Made by a program: the position numbers and the translations under genes. Shown here piece after piece: positions 51,810 to 60,782 of a stretch of DNA of 64,000 bases. The first letter of the stretch is position 1; each line of letters begins with the position of its first letter. The DNA is taken from positions 504,221 through 568,220 of the forward strand of contig NZ_MQWA01000001.1 in NCBI RefSeq assembly GCF_002954445.1, in the 5' to 3' direction. Below the pieces are notes generated by a model. It was given only the letters and a program-made list of their open reading frames with translations, searched no databases and had not been told where the DNA came from. Source of the DNA: Rubritalea profundi (GTDB taxonomy: Bacteria > Verrucomicrobiota > Verrucomicrobiia > Verrucomicrobiales > Akkermansiaceae).

Positions 51810-53726
51810 ATGAGAACTCATACATGTAACCAAATCAGCCGCGCAGACGTCGGCAACAAAGTCACCCTCATCGGTTGGGTGAAATCTAAGCGCGATCAAG
51901 GCGCTGGCCTCATTTTCATTGACCTTCGTGACCGTGAAGGCGTCACTCAGGTTGTATTCAAGCCTGAGAATTCTAAAGAGAATTCAGATGTCGCTGAGAC
52001 GCTTCGTTCTGAAGACGTTGTTCAAGTAATCGGTAAAGTAGAAGTGCGTCCAGAGATCGACGGCCAGTCTACTTTCAACAAAGACATCGCTACTGGTGAA
52101 GTAGAGCTCATCGTTTCTGAAGTAAAGGTTGTGAACCGTTCTGAGGTTCTCCCTTTCCCACTCGATAAAGAAGTAAACAACGAAGACCTTCGTCTCAAGT
52201 ATCGCTACCTCGACCTTCGCCGCCCAGCAATGGCGCGCAACATGAAGCTCCGTCACCGCATCACTAAGACGACTCGTGACGTGCTCGACGAAAGCGGTTT
52301 CCTCGAAATCGAGACTCCTATCCTTTCTAAGTCCACACCTGAAGGAGCACGTGATTTCCTCGTGCCTTCACGCATGCACCCAGGCAACTTCTACGCACTC
52401 CCACAGGCGCCGCAGCAATACAAGCAGCTGCTGATGTGTGGAGGTATCGAGAAATACTTCCAGATTGCACGTTGTTTCCGTGACGAAGATCTCCGCGCTG
52501 ACCGTCAGCCTGAGTTCACACAGATCGATATCGAAGCATCCTTCGTCAACCAAGATGACATCATGGGTCTCACTGAGAAACTTCTCAGTCGTGTATTCAA
52601 AGAGTCCATCAATGCTGACGCACCGGCTAAATTCGAGCGCATCACCTACAACGACGCGCTCAACACATACGGATCTGACAAGCCTGACACACGTTTTGGC
52701 ATTCACCTCAACGACCTCGGCGACGTGTTCGCGAACTCTAAGTTCAAGGTATTCTCTGGCGCACTCAAAGCAGGTGGTTGCATCAAAGCAATCAACGCTA
52801 AGGGTCTCTGCGGAGCATCCACTGGCCAGATCGACAAGCTCACAAAAGCAGCGATCGAAGCAGGCGCTCGTGGCCTAGCTTACATCCAAGTTCGTGGACC
52901 TAAGCCTGAAGATTGGCGCTCACCAATCACTAAGTTCCTCAGCCCTGAAGAACTAGAAGCAATGCAAGAGAAGCTCAACATCGAAGAAGGTGACCTCATC
53001 CTCTTCGGCGCTGGCGATTGGGACACAGTATGCGACGTCCTTGGACGTGTTCGCCTCATGTGTGCCGGTTACCTCAACCTTCTCGAAGGCAACACAGACC
53101 TCAACTTCCTCTGGGTCACGGAATTCCCACTGCTCCACTTCGACAAAGAAGAAGGACGCTGGCACGCTGTGCACCACCCATTCACTCGTCCGGTTCCCGA
53201 AGACGAAGCAAAGCTCAAAGCTGGTGAATATGCAGGCCTCCGCGCACAAGCTTACGACGTCGTTCTCAACGGCTACGAGCTCGGCGGCGGTTCCATCCGA
53301 ATCCACGAAGCTGATCTCCAAGACTCCATGTTCACCGCTCTCGGAGTTTCTGAAGAAGAGAAGAAGTCCATGTTTGGTCACATCCTCGAAGCATTCTCCT
53401 TCGGCGCTCCACCACACGGCGGACTCGCTCTCGGTCTCGACCGCGTAGCAATGCTCGTTTGTGGTACTGACTCCATCCGTGAAGTCATCGCATTCCCCAA
53501 GAACAACCGCGGCACCGACCTCATGTCCGCTTCTCCAGCAGAAGTTGACTTCAAGCAACTCCGCGAACTCTACGTTCAGAGCACCTTCAATAAGGATGAC
53601 AAAAAAGGCCTCAAAAAGGCTGGTGGTGATCCGGCAACAAACAGAGAGGCTGACAAGGATGATAAAAAAGGCCTCGCTAAGGCTAAATCTAAAGAAATGG
53701 TAGGCGACTACAAGAAAGACAACTAG
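51810..53726 (+). CDS. aspS: Aspartyl-tRNA synthetase with C-terminal extension
   Basis: The 638-residue protein has the N-terminal OB anticodon-binding domain (LIGWVKSKRDQGAGLIFIDLRDREG), the class II core (FLVPSRMHPGNFYALPQAPQ, CFRDEDLRADRQPEFTQIDIE), the bacterial GAD insertion (about 290-420), and motif 3 in GGLALGLDRVAML. The core ends near residue 592. The last 45 residues form a Lys/Asp-rich tail with two DDKKGL(K/A)KA units, absent from usual bacterial AspRS (about 590 residues). Whether it also charges tRNA-Asn cannot be judged. A strong terminator follows. Confidence 0.97.
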   Translation: MRTHTCNQISRADVGNKVTLIGWVKSKRDQGAGLIFIDLRDREGVTQVVFKPENSKENSDVAETLRSEDVVQVIGKVEVRPEIDGQSTFNKDIATGEVELIVSEVKVVNRSEVLPFPLDKEVNNEDLRLKYRYLDLRRPAMARNMKLRHRITKTTRDVLDESGFLEIETPILSKSTPEGARDFLVPSRMHPGNFYALPQAPQQYKQLLMCGGIEKYFQIARCFRDEDLRADRQPEFTQIDIEASFVNQDDIMGLTEKLLSRVFKESINADAPAKFERITYNDALNTYGSDKPDTRFGIHLNDLGDVFANSKFKVFSGALKAGGCIKAINAKGLCGASTGQIDKLTKAAIEAGARGLAYIQVRGPKPEDWRSPITKFLSPEELEAMQEKLNIEEGDLILFGAGDWDTVCDVLGRVRLMCAGYLNLLEGNTDLNFLWVTEFPLLHFDKEEGRWHAVHHPFTRPVPEDEAKLKAGEYAGLRAQAYDVVLNGYELGGGSIRIHEADLQDSMFTALGVSEEEKKSMFGHILEAFSFGAPPHGGLALGLDRVAMLVCGTDSIREVIAFPKNNRGTDLMSASPAEVDFKQLRELYVQSTFNKDDKKGLKKAGGDPATNREADKDDKKGLAKAKSKEMVGDYKKDN

Positions 53727-53749
53727 CCTATACCAATAAGTTTCCAAAA

Positions 53750-53783
53750 CGCCTGCATCGATCTTCGATGCAGGCGTTTTTTT
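53750..53783 (+). terminator. Rho-independent terminator of aspS
   Basis: A perfect 12-bp stem CGCCTGCATCGA / TCGATGCAGGCG with a 3-base loop is followed by seven Ts. It ends the hisS/aspS region 24 bases after the aspS stop. Confidence 0.95.
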
Positions 53784-53791
53784 GCGTTAGG

Positions 53792-53820
53792 TTGACTTAG
53801 CTAAGCTACTTAGCTAAAAT
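53792..53820 (+). promoter_or_regulatory. Promoter with double palindromic operator for the toxin-antitoxin pair
   Basis: TTGACT (53792-53797) and TAAAAT (53815-53820) are separated by 17 bases, close to the sigma-70 consensus. Two copies of the palindrome TTAGCTAA (53797-53804 and 53810-53817) overlap these boxes, as expected for antitoxin autoregulation. The antitoxin ATG is 7 bases after the -10 box, so the transcript could be leaderless. Confidence 0.75.
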
Positions 53821-53826
53821 GTAATC

Positions 53827-54120
53827 ATGATCGCTACCATTCATGAAGCAAAGACCAACCTCTCAAAGTTGATACAAAAAGCTCTGGCTGGTGAAGAGGT
53901 CATCATCGCTAATCGCAACACCCCGGTCGTAAAGCTTGTCGCTATTGAAACGGCACAGAAACCAAAACGCAAACTTGGAACTGGAAAGCATTTGAATATT
54001 CATATTGGTGATGATTTCGATGATCCAATTGACTATTTATTTGAAGGTTATTACCCAGAAGAGGTCGACACCCCAAAAGTAGCAGAAGACAAAAGCAAAT
54101 ATAATGGTGAGGAGCTATGA
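53827..54120 (+). CDS. Phd/YefM-type antitoxin
   Basis: The 97-residue product starts MIATIHEAKTNLSKLIQKAL and continues AGEEVIIANRNTPVVKLV, the DNA-binding core of Phd/YefM antitoxins. The C-terminal half is acidic (IGDDFDDPIDYLFEG), as needed to bind the toxin. It should neutralise the PIN toxin encoded next and repress its own promoter through the TTAGCTAA palindromes. Its stop overlaps the toxin start by 4 bases (ATGA). Confidence 0.9.
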   Translation: MIATIHEAKTNLSKLIQKALAGEEVIIANRNTPVVKLVAIETAQKPKRKLGTGKHLNIHIGDDFDDPIDYLFEGYYPEEVDTPKVAEDKSKYNGEEL

Positions 54121-54509
54121 GAGTTCTAGTCGATACACATACTCTCTTGTGGATGCTGCACGACGACCCACGCCTTTCAGCCAAAGCTGGACAGGCGATA
54201 TTAGATGCGGAAGAAGCCTATTGGAGCATTCTTTCACTCTGGGAAATTGCAATTAAACAAGGACTTCAAAAGAGACAACTCTACCAACTTCCTGATAACT
54301 GGACGAAACAGATTCCAGCTATTCTTAGAGAAAATCAACTTCAAGAAATCTCAATCAAAGCTGAATATTGTAACAAACTCACAGACCTCCCGCTCCACCA
54401 TCGTGACCCATTCGACAGAATGCTCATCACCACAGCTCAATGCGAAGACCTCACCCTCATCAGCCGAGATTCCGCATTTCAGCATTACGATGTGAAGACG
54501 CTCTGGTGA
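54117..54509 (+). CDS. vapC: PIN-domain toxin (VapC-like)
   Basis: The 130-residue protein has the PIN acidic residues: Asp6 in VLVDTHTLLWML, Glu in SLWEIAIKQGL and the Asp pair in HRDPFDRMLITTAQ, with LISRDSAF toward the end. PIN toxins are metal-dependent RNases, typically cutting tRNA or rRNA. The length fits VapC. Its ATG overlaps the antitoxin stop, so translation is coupled. It converges on trkH with 12 bases between the stops. Confidence 0.9.
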   Translation: MRVLVDTHTLLWMLHDDPRLSAKAGQAILDAEEAYWSILSLWEIAIKQGLQKRQLYQLPDNWTKQIPAILRENQLQEISIKAEYCNKLTDLPLHHRDPFDRMLITTAQCEDLTLISRDSAFQHYDVKTLW

Positions 54510-54521
54510 ACGGAAGAATGC

Positions 54522-56006
54522 TTAGTACTTCCTCCAAATAGATGGCACGAAAAGCACGAGAATAGCAAAGAGCTCTAGACGTCCGAGGATCATCAGAAGG
54601 CTGAGGAATACTTTGGTAGCAGGCATGAAGTGGGCAAAATTCTTCGTGGGTCCTACATCACCAAAACCTGGTCCAATGTTCGATAGAGTTGCGAAGACCG
54701 CACCCACAGAGGTCACTAGGTCTATATCGTTCATGAATTCTAAGATGCCCATCATGAATGACGCGATGATCACTAGAAAACAGTAAAGACAGATAAACAT
54801 CACAGTTTGTGCACGGGCCTCATGGTCGAGCGAATTTCCATTCACTTGCATCTTGAAGACTTTGTGCGGCCGGAATGCTTTGACCACTTCAAAGCGCGCT
54901 GCACGTAACATCACCAAAAGTCGGCTCACCTTCAAACCTCCTGCGGTCGACCCAGAACACCCACCCAGCAGCATAAGCAACGCGAGCAGTACAAGGGCGA
55001 AACTAGGCCATTGTTCATAATCTACAGTTCCGAAACCAGTCGTCGAAGCTATCGACACCACAACAAACCATGCATGTCGCAAGGCTGTCCAAAACCCCTC
55101 CATTTCTTTGGCGGCAATACCAATCGCGATGAGGACGGCTGCGGAGAAACTGATGAGGAAGAACCACTTCCCTTCCTCTTCTGAGCGTAGGCGTTTCCAG
55201 CGTTTCTTTACAATGACAACCCAGATCAAGAAGCTGACTGAACAAATCAACATGAATAGGCTCAACCAGAGCTCGATCACCCAACCATTTCCCCAATCAG
55301 AATAATAACCAATGCTTGCATTGTGCGGACTAAAACCTCCAGTAGACACGGTAGTAAACCCATGACTCACCGCATTGTACCAACTGAGCCCCATCGACTT
55401 GAGACCAACGATACAGACCGCAGTGATCGTCAAATAAACCCTCCAAAGACTGATCGCAGTATCACGAATCCTAGCAGTACTCGCCTCGCCAGTTTGGAAT
55501 GAGGATTCATTTCGAAAAAGTGATTTAGTCCCCATCCCAAGGTAAGAAAGAAGGGCAACAAACAATACCAGTATCCCTAAACCACCCAACCATTGGGTAA
55601 CTGAGCGCCACATCAATATGCCACGCGGCCAGGATTCAATGTCAGCCATCACCGTCGACCCAGTTGTGGTGAACCCTGAAACAGATTCAAACAAAGCATC
55701 TGCCGGTAGCATTGCTGGCTCACTGAGCAAATAGGGTAAACCACCAAAAATTCCAGACAGAATCCAACCCAACCCCACAATCACCACACCTTCACGCCGT
55801 GGAATTTTAACAACTTTTCGCCAACCTAGTAGCATGAGTCCACCACCAAAAGCGGCGGTCACCCCTGCCGACTTCATCAGTGCTCCCATTGACCACTCAC
55901 ATAGACCAGAATTATCCAGGAAAGTGAACATTCCACACAAAAACATGGCAATACTCTCAAGTAACAGTAGAGCTCCGAGGATTTTGGCTAAAATTCTAAA
56001 ATTCAT
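54522..56006 (-). CDS. trkH: Potassium uptake protein TrkH
   Basis: The 494-residue protein is a polytopic membrane protein of the Trk/Ktr family. Four selectivity-loop regions are visible, including SVSGFTTTGSTVM, VSHGFTTVSTGGF, ASTTGFGTVDYEQWP and TLSNIGPGFGDVGP, each with a central glycine. It forms the K+ translocating subunit, with TrkA as its nucleotide-binding regulator. The gene lies 6 bases downstream of trkA, in the same operon. It is complete and of normal length. Confidence 0.95.
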   Translation of the reverse strand: MNFRILAKILGALLLLESIAMFLCGMFTFLDNSGLCEWSMGALMKSAGVTAAFGGGLMLLGWRKVVKIPRREGVVIVGLGWILSGIFGGLPYLLSEPAMLPADALFESVSGFTTTGSTVMADIESWPRGILMWRSVTQWLGGLGILVLFVALLSYLGMGTKSLFRNESSFQTGEASTARIRDTAISLWRVYLTITAVCIVGLKSMGLSWYNAVSHGFTTVSTGGFSPHNASIGYYSDWGNGWVIELWLSLFMLICSVSFLIWVVIVKKRWKRLRSEEEGKWFFLISFSAAVLIAIGIAAKEMEGFWTALRHAWFVVVSIASTTGFGTVDYEQWPSFALVLLALLMLLGGCSGSTAGGLKVSRLLVMLRAARFEVVKAFRPHKVFKMQVNGNSLDHEARAQTVMFICLYCFLVIIASFMMGILEFMNDIDLVTSVGAVFATLSNIGPGFGDVGPTKNFAHFMPATKVFLSLLMILGRLELFAILVLFVPSIWRKY

Positions 56007-56012
56007 AACAGC

Positions 56013-57359
56013 CTAACGAACTAGTTTAAGGAACTGCTTGCGCACCTTTGGAGTCACGATGGCATAAATCAAATCACCAGGTTCGAGGATGTCATCAGGT
56101 CCTGGGACGGAGGCGTGTAGCCCATGAATACGCGCCACCAGAATACAGCCTTCCGGCCATTCGACCTCGCCGACCATTTTTTCTGCCACAATGGAGCCAC
56201 TCTCAACTGAGGTTTCTATTATCTCGCCAGCTCCCAGTTTTTTGATGGTATGAAATTTATCAGATGTGATAAACTTCTCTAAATCGCGGCGCGTTGCCTC
56301 ACGCGGGCTAACAGCAGCCAAAATCCCAAAATGACGACCACTACCTGAAATCGCCTGCGCATAGTCAGCTCGGTGAATCAGAGTAAGACAGTTTTTGGCA
56401 CCTAAATTATTTGCCTGCAGACAAGTCATGACGTTATCTTCATCGCTGCCTGAAGTTGCCACAAAGAAATCAACTTCACCGACTTGTTCTTCTTCAAGCT
56501 CAGCTAACACCGTGCCATCCGTGTGGATAACTGTCGTGTTCGACAAGCGGTCAGTGAGTTCCTGAGCAAGTTTTTCATCCTTTTCAAAAATACGCACGCG
56601 GCAATTCCAGCTTTCCAACATCTGCGCGAGGGTGAATCCATATTCCCCACCTCCAAAAATGACAACTTTCAACTCAGAGTCTTTAACATGCCCCTTTTGT
56701 AGTCGCTCTGCTAGCGTCCGTAACTTCCTAGGCTCACCAAAAATAGTAACCACATCACCGACTTCAAGAGTTGAATTGGCTGTCGGCACAAAGCTTTCAC
56801 CGCCGCGAGTGATCGATGCCACACGAGTCCGTTCAGGAGCTTTAAGGTCTATCAGTTTTTTACCCGGCACGTCGCTCTTGTCGCTCACTCTTACCTGTTG
56901 GAGTTCGATCCGTCCTCGAGCAATTTCCTCAACGACTAAAGATTCAGGGTTGCGTATGAATTTCGCTAGCTCAATCGCACTCAATCGTTCTGAGCTAAAA
57001 ATATGATCGATTCCGAAGTGGCTACGGTAGTCGAAGAGCCATTCCTCACGTTGAACTTCTGGGTGCACACGAGAGATTACCTTTTTGGCGTCCAGCTTTT
57101 TCGCGACTGAAGCAGCCATCACGTTGATCGTGTTGTCACTGGTCAATGCCAAGAAAAGGTCGCATTCACTCACACCCGCCTCCAACAAAGTCGTCACAGA
57201 AGTCCCGTCTTCACAGATAATCCTAGCATCAAGCGACTGCTCCAACTCGGCGGCCAACTCAGGATTACTTTCGATCACAGTGATGCTGTGAGCTTCTCGT
57301 GATAATGAAGTAGCTAAATGCCGCCCCACTTCTCCAGCTCCAATGATGATAATATTCAT
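56013..57359 (-). CDS. trkA: Trk potassium uptake regulator TrkA
   Basis: The 448-residue protein has two RCK units, each a Rossmann fold followed by a TrkA-C domain. The first starts MNIIIIGAGEVGRHLATSL, the second VVIFGGGEYGFTLAQML; both have the NAD(H)-binding GxGxxG-type loop. DEDNVMTCLQANNLGAKNC and the C-terminal GCILVARI block fit the family. It binds nucleotides in the cytoplasm and gates TrkH. It is the first gene of the trkA-trkH operon and is divergent from hprK, with 175 bases between. Confidence 0.95.
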   Translation of the reverse strand: MNIIIIGAGEVGRHLATSLSREAHSITVIESNPELAAELEQSLDARIICEDGTSVTTLLEAGVSECDLFLALTSDNTINVMAASVAKKLDAKKVISRVHPEVQREEWLFDYRSHFGIDHIFSSERLSAIELAKFIRNPESLVVEEIARGRIELQQVRVSDKSDVPGKKLIDLKAPERTRVASITRGGESFVPTANSTLEVGDVVTIFGEPRKLRTLAERLQKGHVKDSELKVVIFGGGEYGFTLAQMLESWNCRVRIFEKDEKLAQELTDRLSNTTVIHTDGTVLAELEEEQVGEVDFFVATSGSDEDNVMTCLQANNLGAKNCLTLIHRADYAQAISGSGRHFGILAAVSPREATRRDLEKFITSDKFHTIKKLGAGEIIETSVESGSIVAEKMVGEVEWPEGCILVARIHGLHASVPGPDDILEPGDLIYAIVTPKVRKQFLKLVR

Positions 57360-57534
57360 AAGTGCGCACTACTTAGCGCGTGATTATCATCACAGTTTCT
57401 CCCTCAGCTTTCCAGTAAAAAATAGGACTCAGATTGGAACGGTATTTCTGTAGAATTCTAACTCAGATTCCTCCTAACACGAACAATCGATTTTTATCAT
57501 TTAAGTCAATCGCAAGGCAGCTAAGCTAGTCAAC

Positions 57535-58515
57535 ATGGCACGCAAAGTTAAATTGGTTTCGCACATCACCGTCGGTGAGTTTTTTGAAACTCATGGAGAG
57601 AATCTCAAACTCGACCCAATCAACTCAACAGACGGATTTGAACGTAAGATCGTTGAACCTACACTAAATAGACCAGGCTTAGCCCTAGCTGGGTACATCG
57701 ATCACTTTGCTTACATGCGCGTTCAAGTACTCGGAAATTCAGAGGTCGAGTTCCTCAACACGCTCGACTCAGAAACAAGAAAGAAACGCATCCGAATCCT
57801 CTGCCAGTCCGAACTCCCATGTATTGTTATCTCTAGAGATGCTAGGGTCCACCAAGACATGCTAGATATCTGTGAGGAGTTCCGCATTAGCCTTTTCAGA
57901 ACCCCTCTCAACACCATGCGCTTCATCAACTCTGCGACCTTCTATCTAGAGCACGACTTCGCGCCCACCACCACAGCCCACGGATGCATGCTAGAATACC
58001 GTGGCATTGGCGTATTGATCAAAGGTAAAAGTGGCTCAGGAAAAAGCGAAACGGCCATCGGGCTCGTAGAAAGAGGCGGAGCTCTGATTGCCGATGATCA
58101 CGTGAAAATTCGCAACGTGAATGGCAAACTCACAGCATTTACTGACGATTTCTCCAGAGGATTCATCGAAATGCGAGGAATCGGAATCATCAATGTCACC
58201 AATATTTACGGCTTAGGATCGATCCGCCCAGATGCTCCGCTCGACCTCATCGTAAACCTGCGGCCCTACAGTGATTTAAACGAAGTCGATAGACTTGGGA
58301 TCACTCGCGAAACTGAAAACGTTCTTGGAGTCGACATTCCTATCGTAGACATCCCCGTCGCACCTGGCCGAGACACGGCTAGATTGGTCGCCGTAACGGC
58401 ACTAGAACTCCAGCTCAGACGCCTTGGCTACGACATGGCAGCCGAGTTCAACAACCGATTAACCGAAAAATTAGCAGGAATGACACATCACTCACCTTAC
58501 ACAACGAACTACTAA
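57535..58515 (+). CDS. hprK: HPr kinase/phosphorylase
   Basis: The 326-residue protein has an N-terminal HprK domain and a C-terminal kinase with the P-loop GKSGSGKSE (about 163-171). ALIADDHVKI, FIEMRGIGIINVTNIYG and the C-terminal VPVAPGRD-like IPVAPGRDTARLVAV complete the active site. It phosphorylates and dephosphorylates Ser46 of HPr according to energy state. The downstream genes ptsH and ptsI complete a signalling-type phosphotransfer module, but no PTS permease is in the window. In Gram-negative groups such modules usually serve regulation rather than sugar uptake. Confidence 0.96.
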   Translation: MARKVKLVSHITVGEFFETHGENLKLDPINSTDGFERKIVEPTLNRPGLALAGYIDHFAYMRVQVLGNSEVEFLNTLDSETRKKRIRILCQSELPCIVISRDARVHQDMLDICEEFRISLFRTPLNTMRFINSATFYLEHDFAPTTTAHGCMLEYRGIGVLIKGKSGSGKSETAIGLVERGGALIADDHVKIRNVNGKLTAFTDDFSRGFIEMRGIGIINVTNIYGLGSIRPDAPLDLIVNLRPYSDLNEVDRLGITRETENVLGVDIPIVDIPVAPGRDTARLVAVTALELQLRRLGYDMAAEFNNRLTEKLAGMTHHSPYTTNY

Positions 58516-58615
58516 TCAGTAACTTTCACATCCTTTGAAATTTTACCTTCCACTTAGGAAGAAGACTCATTAGAGTCATCTAAATCCCGACTTTATACGT
58601 ACAAGACTACAGCCA

Positions 58616-58879
58616 ATGCCAACACAGGAATTTACTATCACCAACAAGCTCGGTATTCACGCGCGCCCAGCAGCTCAGTTCGTTAAAACAGCGAACAGAT
58701 TTGACGCAGAAATCACCGTCGAAAAGGACGGAGAGGAAATTGATGGTAAAAGCATTATGGGCCTCATGATGTTGGCGGCTGGTCACGGCTCCGTACTCAT
58801 AATCACCACTGACGGCCCAGATGCTGAGGCCGCGCTCGAAGCTGTCGGCAGCCTCATCGCCCGCAACTTTGAAGAGTAA
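58616..58879 (+). CDS. ptsH: Phosphocarrier protein HPr
   Basis: The 87-residue protein has His15 in GIHARPAAQF, phosphorylated by Enzyme I, and Ser46 in GKSIMGLMMLAAGHG, the target of HPr kinase. Both regulatory residues are intact. It sits between hprK and ptsI, 100 bases after the first and 81 before the second, and should carry phosphate between EI and regulatory targets. Confidence 0.97.
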   Translation: MPTQEFTITNKLGIHARPAAQFVKTANRFDAEITVEKDGEEIDGKSIMGLMMLAAGHGSVLIITTDGPDAEAALEAVGSLIARNFEE

Positions 58880-58960
58880 TCAGAAGTCTGAGGACTCTTG
58901 CTCCCCCCCAGGAAGCTAGCCACAGTCTAACTTCCTATTTTTGCTTATAGACTCTCCCAA

Positions 58961-60733
58961 ATGCCAGTTATCCCGTCCAACAAAGAAGTAGTCATACAAG
59001 GCACAGCAGTGTCTCCGGGTCTCGCTTTTGCCCCAGCCCACGTCATTTCACGTGGATTGCAGGCTCCTGACGTTTATGAAATCACTCTAAAAAATGTAGA
59101 GAAAGAAATCCAACGTGTCCACGAAGCCCTCAACAACACAAAACTGGAGATCAGCAAGCTCCAGAAGCATATTGAGGAAATCACCCAAGACACCGAAGGA
59201 CAGATCTTTGAAGCCCACCTCATGCTGCTTTCGGACCGCACCATGATCAAACGGGTTGAAGAAACAATCCGTGATCGGCAGCAGAATGCTGAATTTAGCT
59301 TTTATGCAGTTCTTCAAAACTACTCCGAAGCTATGCGTAGGGTCAACGACCCCTATCTAGCAGAACGCGCAGCTGACATAGACGACATCACTCAGCGAGT
59401 GATTCGCAACTTCAGCGCAGATGAAGCCTCCCTACCCAGCGATGAATGTCCAGAGCACAATCACATCATCATAGCCCACGACCTATCGCCATCGGACACA
59501 GCCTCCATGGATCGCAACCGCTCCATCGGTTTCGCCACAGAGCAAGGCAGCATCAACTCACACACAGCCATTCTAGCGCGCTCGCTAGGAATACCAGCTG
59601 TAGTAGACCTCCAGGGACTGATCATTGAGATCCAAGAACTCAGCCACACCATTCTCGACGGATATGATGGTAAATTGATCATCAATCCTAAGCCGTCGAC
59701 CATCGCTTACTACCAGGACATCAAGCGCGACAAGGAAGCACGCGAACGCCAGTTAGACAACCTCAAGGATCGTCAAACGGAAACCACAGATGGCCGTGAA
59801 ATCATCCTTTCTGCAAACGTCGAATTTAAGCATGAATTCCCACTAGTTGAGGCTAGTGGCGCTGCTGGAATCGGCCTATTCCGCACCGAGTTTTACCTCT
59901 TAGGAAAAGGTGAGATCCCATCTGAAGACAATCAATACCATGTTTACGCAGAGGCGGCTAGTATCACACAGCCTCACCAGGCAATCATTCGAACTCTAGA
60001 TGCCGGCGGCGACAAACTTCCCGCTGAGCCACTTCCAGAACCGGAACCTAACCCCTTCCTTGGCTGGCGCGGTATTCGCGTATCGCTCACCCGCATAGGA
60101 ATGTTTAAGGAACAACTCAGAGCTATCCTCCGAGCCAGCGCCCATGGCCGACTCGGAGTCATGTTCCCCTTAGTTTCCGGCATCAGCGAACTAATGAAAG
60201 CTAAAAGCATTCTTCAAGAATGCATGGACGAGTTAGACAGTGAAGGGACTCCCTACGATCCAGGAATCGAAGTCGGCATGATGATCGAGGTCCCATCTGC
60301 AGCGATCATGGCCAACGAGTTCGCCAAAGAAGTCGACTTTTTCTCGATTGGTACCAATGATTTGATTCAATACACCGTCGCTGTCGACCGCATAAACAAG
60401 CACGTCTCAAAGCTGTACAAACCTACGAATCCAGCAGTCATTCGACTGATAAAAATGACTATTGAAGCTGCCAACAAACATGGCATCTGGACTGGTGTTT
60501 GTGGAGAAATGGCAAGCGATCTGGAGCTCACACCACTTTTGATCGGACTCGGAGTCGACGAACTCTCTGTAGGGACCCACCAATTACCACGCATCAAAAA
60601 GGCGATTCGTTCGCTTTCCCATGCTGAGTGCGCGACAATCGCAGACGAGGCTTTACGTTGCCGCTTCAGCAGCGATATTCTAGCACTCACCAAAGGCTTG
60701 GCCCAGCGCTCGTATGGCGGGATTTTAGAATAA
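58961..60733 (+). CDS. ptsI: Phosphoenolpyruvate-protein phosphotransferase (Enzyme I)
   Basis: The 590-residue protein has an N-terminal swivelling domain with the active His201 in GSINSHTAILARSLGIPAVV, and a PEP-binding TIM barrel with GIGLFRTEFYLL, GWRGIRVSLTR, the EVGMMIEVPSAAIMAN block, SIGTNDLIQYT and Cys in GVCGEMASD. It transfers phosphate from PEP to His15 of HPr. The length is usual. It ends 49 bases before the carboxypeptidase gene. Confidence 0.97.
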   Translation: MPVIPSNKEVVIQGTAVSPGLAFAPAHVISRGLQAPDVYEITLKNVEKEIQRVHEALNNTKLEISKLQKHIEEITQDTEGQIFEAHLMLLSDRTMIKRVEETIRDRQQNAEFSFYAVLQNYSEAMRRVNDPYLAERAADIDDITQRVIRNFSADEASLPSDECPEHNHIIIAHDLSPSDTASMDRNRSIGFATEQGSINSHTAILARSLGIPAVVDLQGLIIEIQELSHTILDGYDGKLIINPKPSTIAYYQDIKRDKEARERQLDNLKDRQTETTDGREIILSANVEFKHEFPLVEASGAAGIGLFRTEFYLLGKGEIPSEDNQYHVYAEAASITQPHQAIIRTLDAGGDKLPAEPLPEPEPNPFLGWRGIRVSLTRIGMFKEQLRAILRASAHGRLGVMFPLVSGISELMKAKSILQECMDELDSEGTPYDPGIEVGMMIEVPSAAIMANEFAKEVDFFSIGTNDLIQYTVAVDRINKHVSKLYKPTNPAVIRLIKMTIEAANKHGIWTGVCGEMASDLELTPLLIGLGVDELSVGTHQLPRIKKAIRSLSHAECATIADEALRCRFSSDILALTKGLAQRSYGGILE

Positions 60734-60782
60734 ATTTCTAGCAACTTGTCCCCTCCAGCCATTCTGATATGAATTCTCAATC

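Noticed and set aside
53018-53448. Long open frames overlapping aspS in other frames on both strands
   Set aside because: They arise from biased codon use in aspS; none has recognisable motifs, and aspS is intact.
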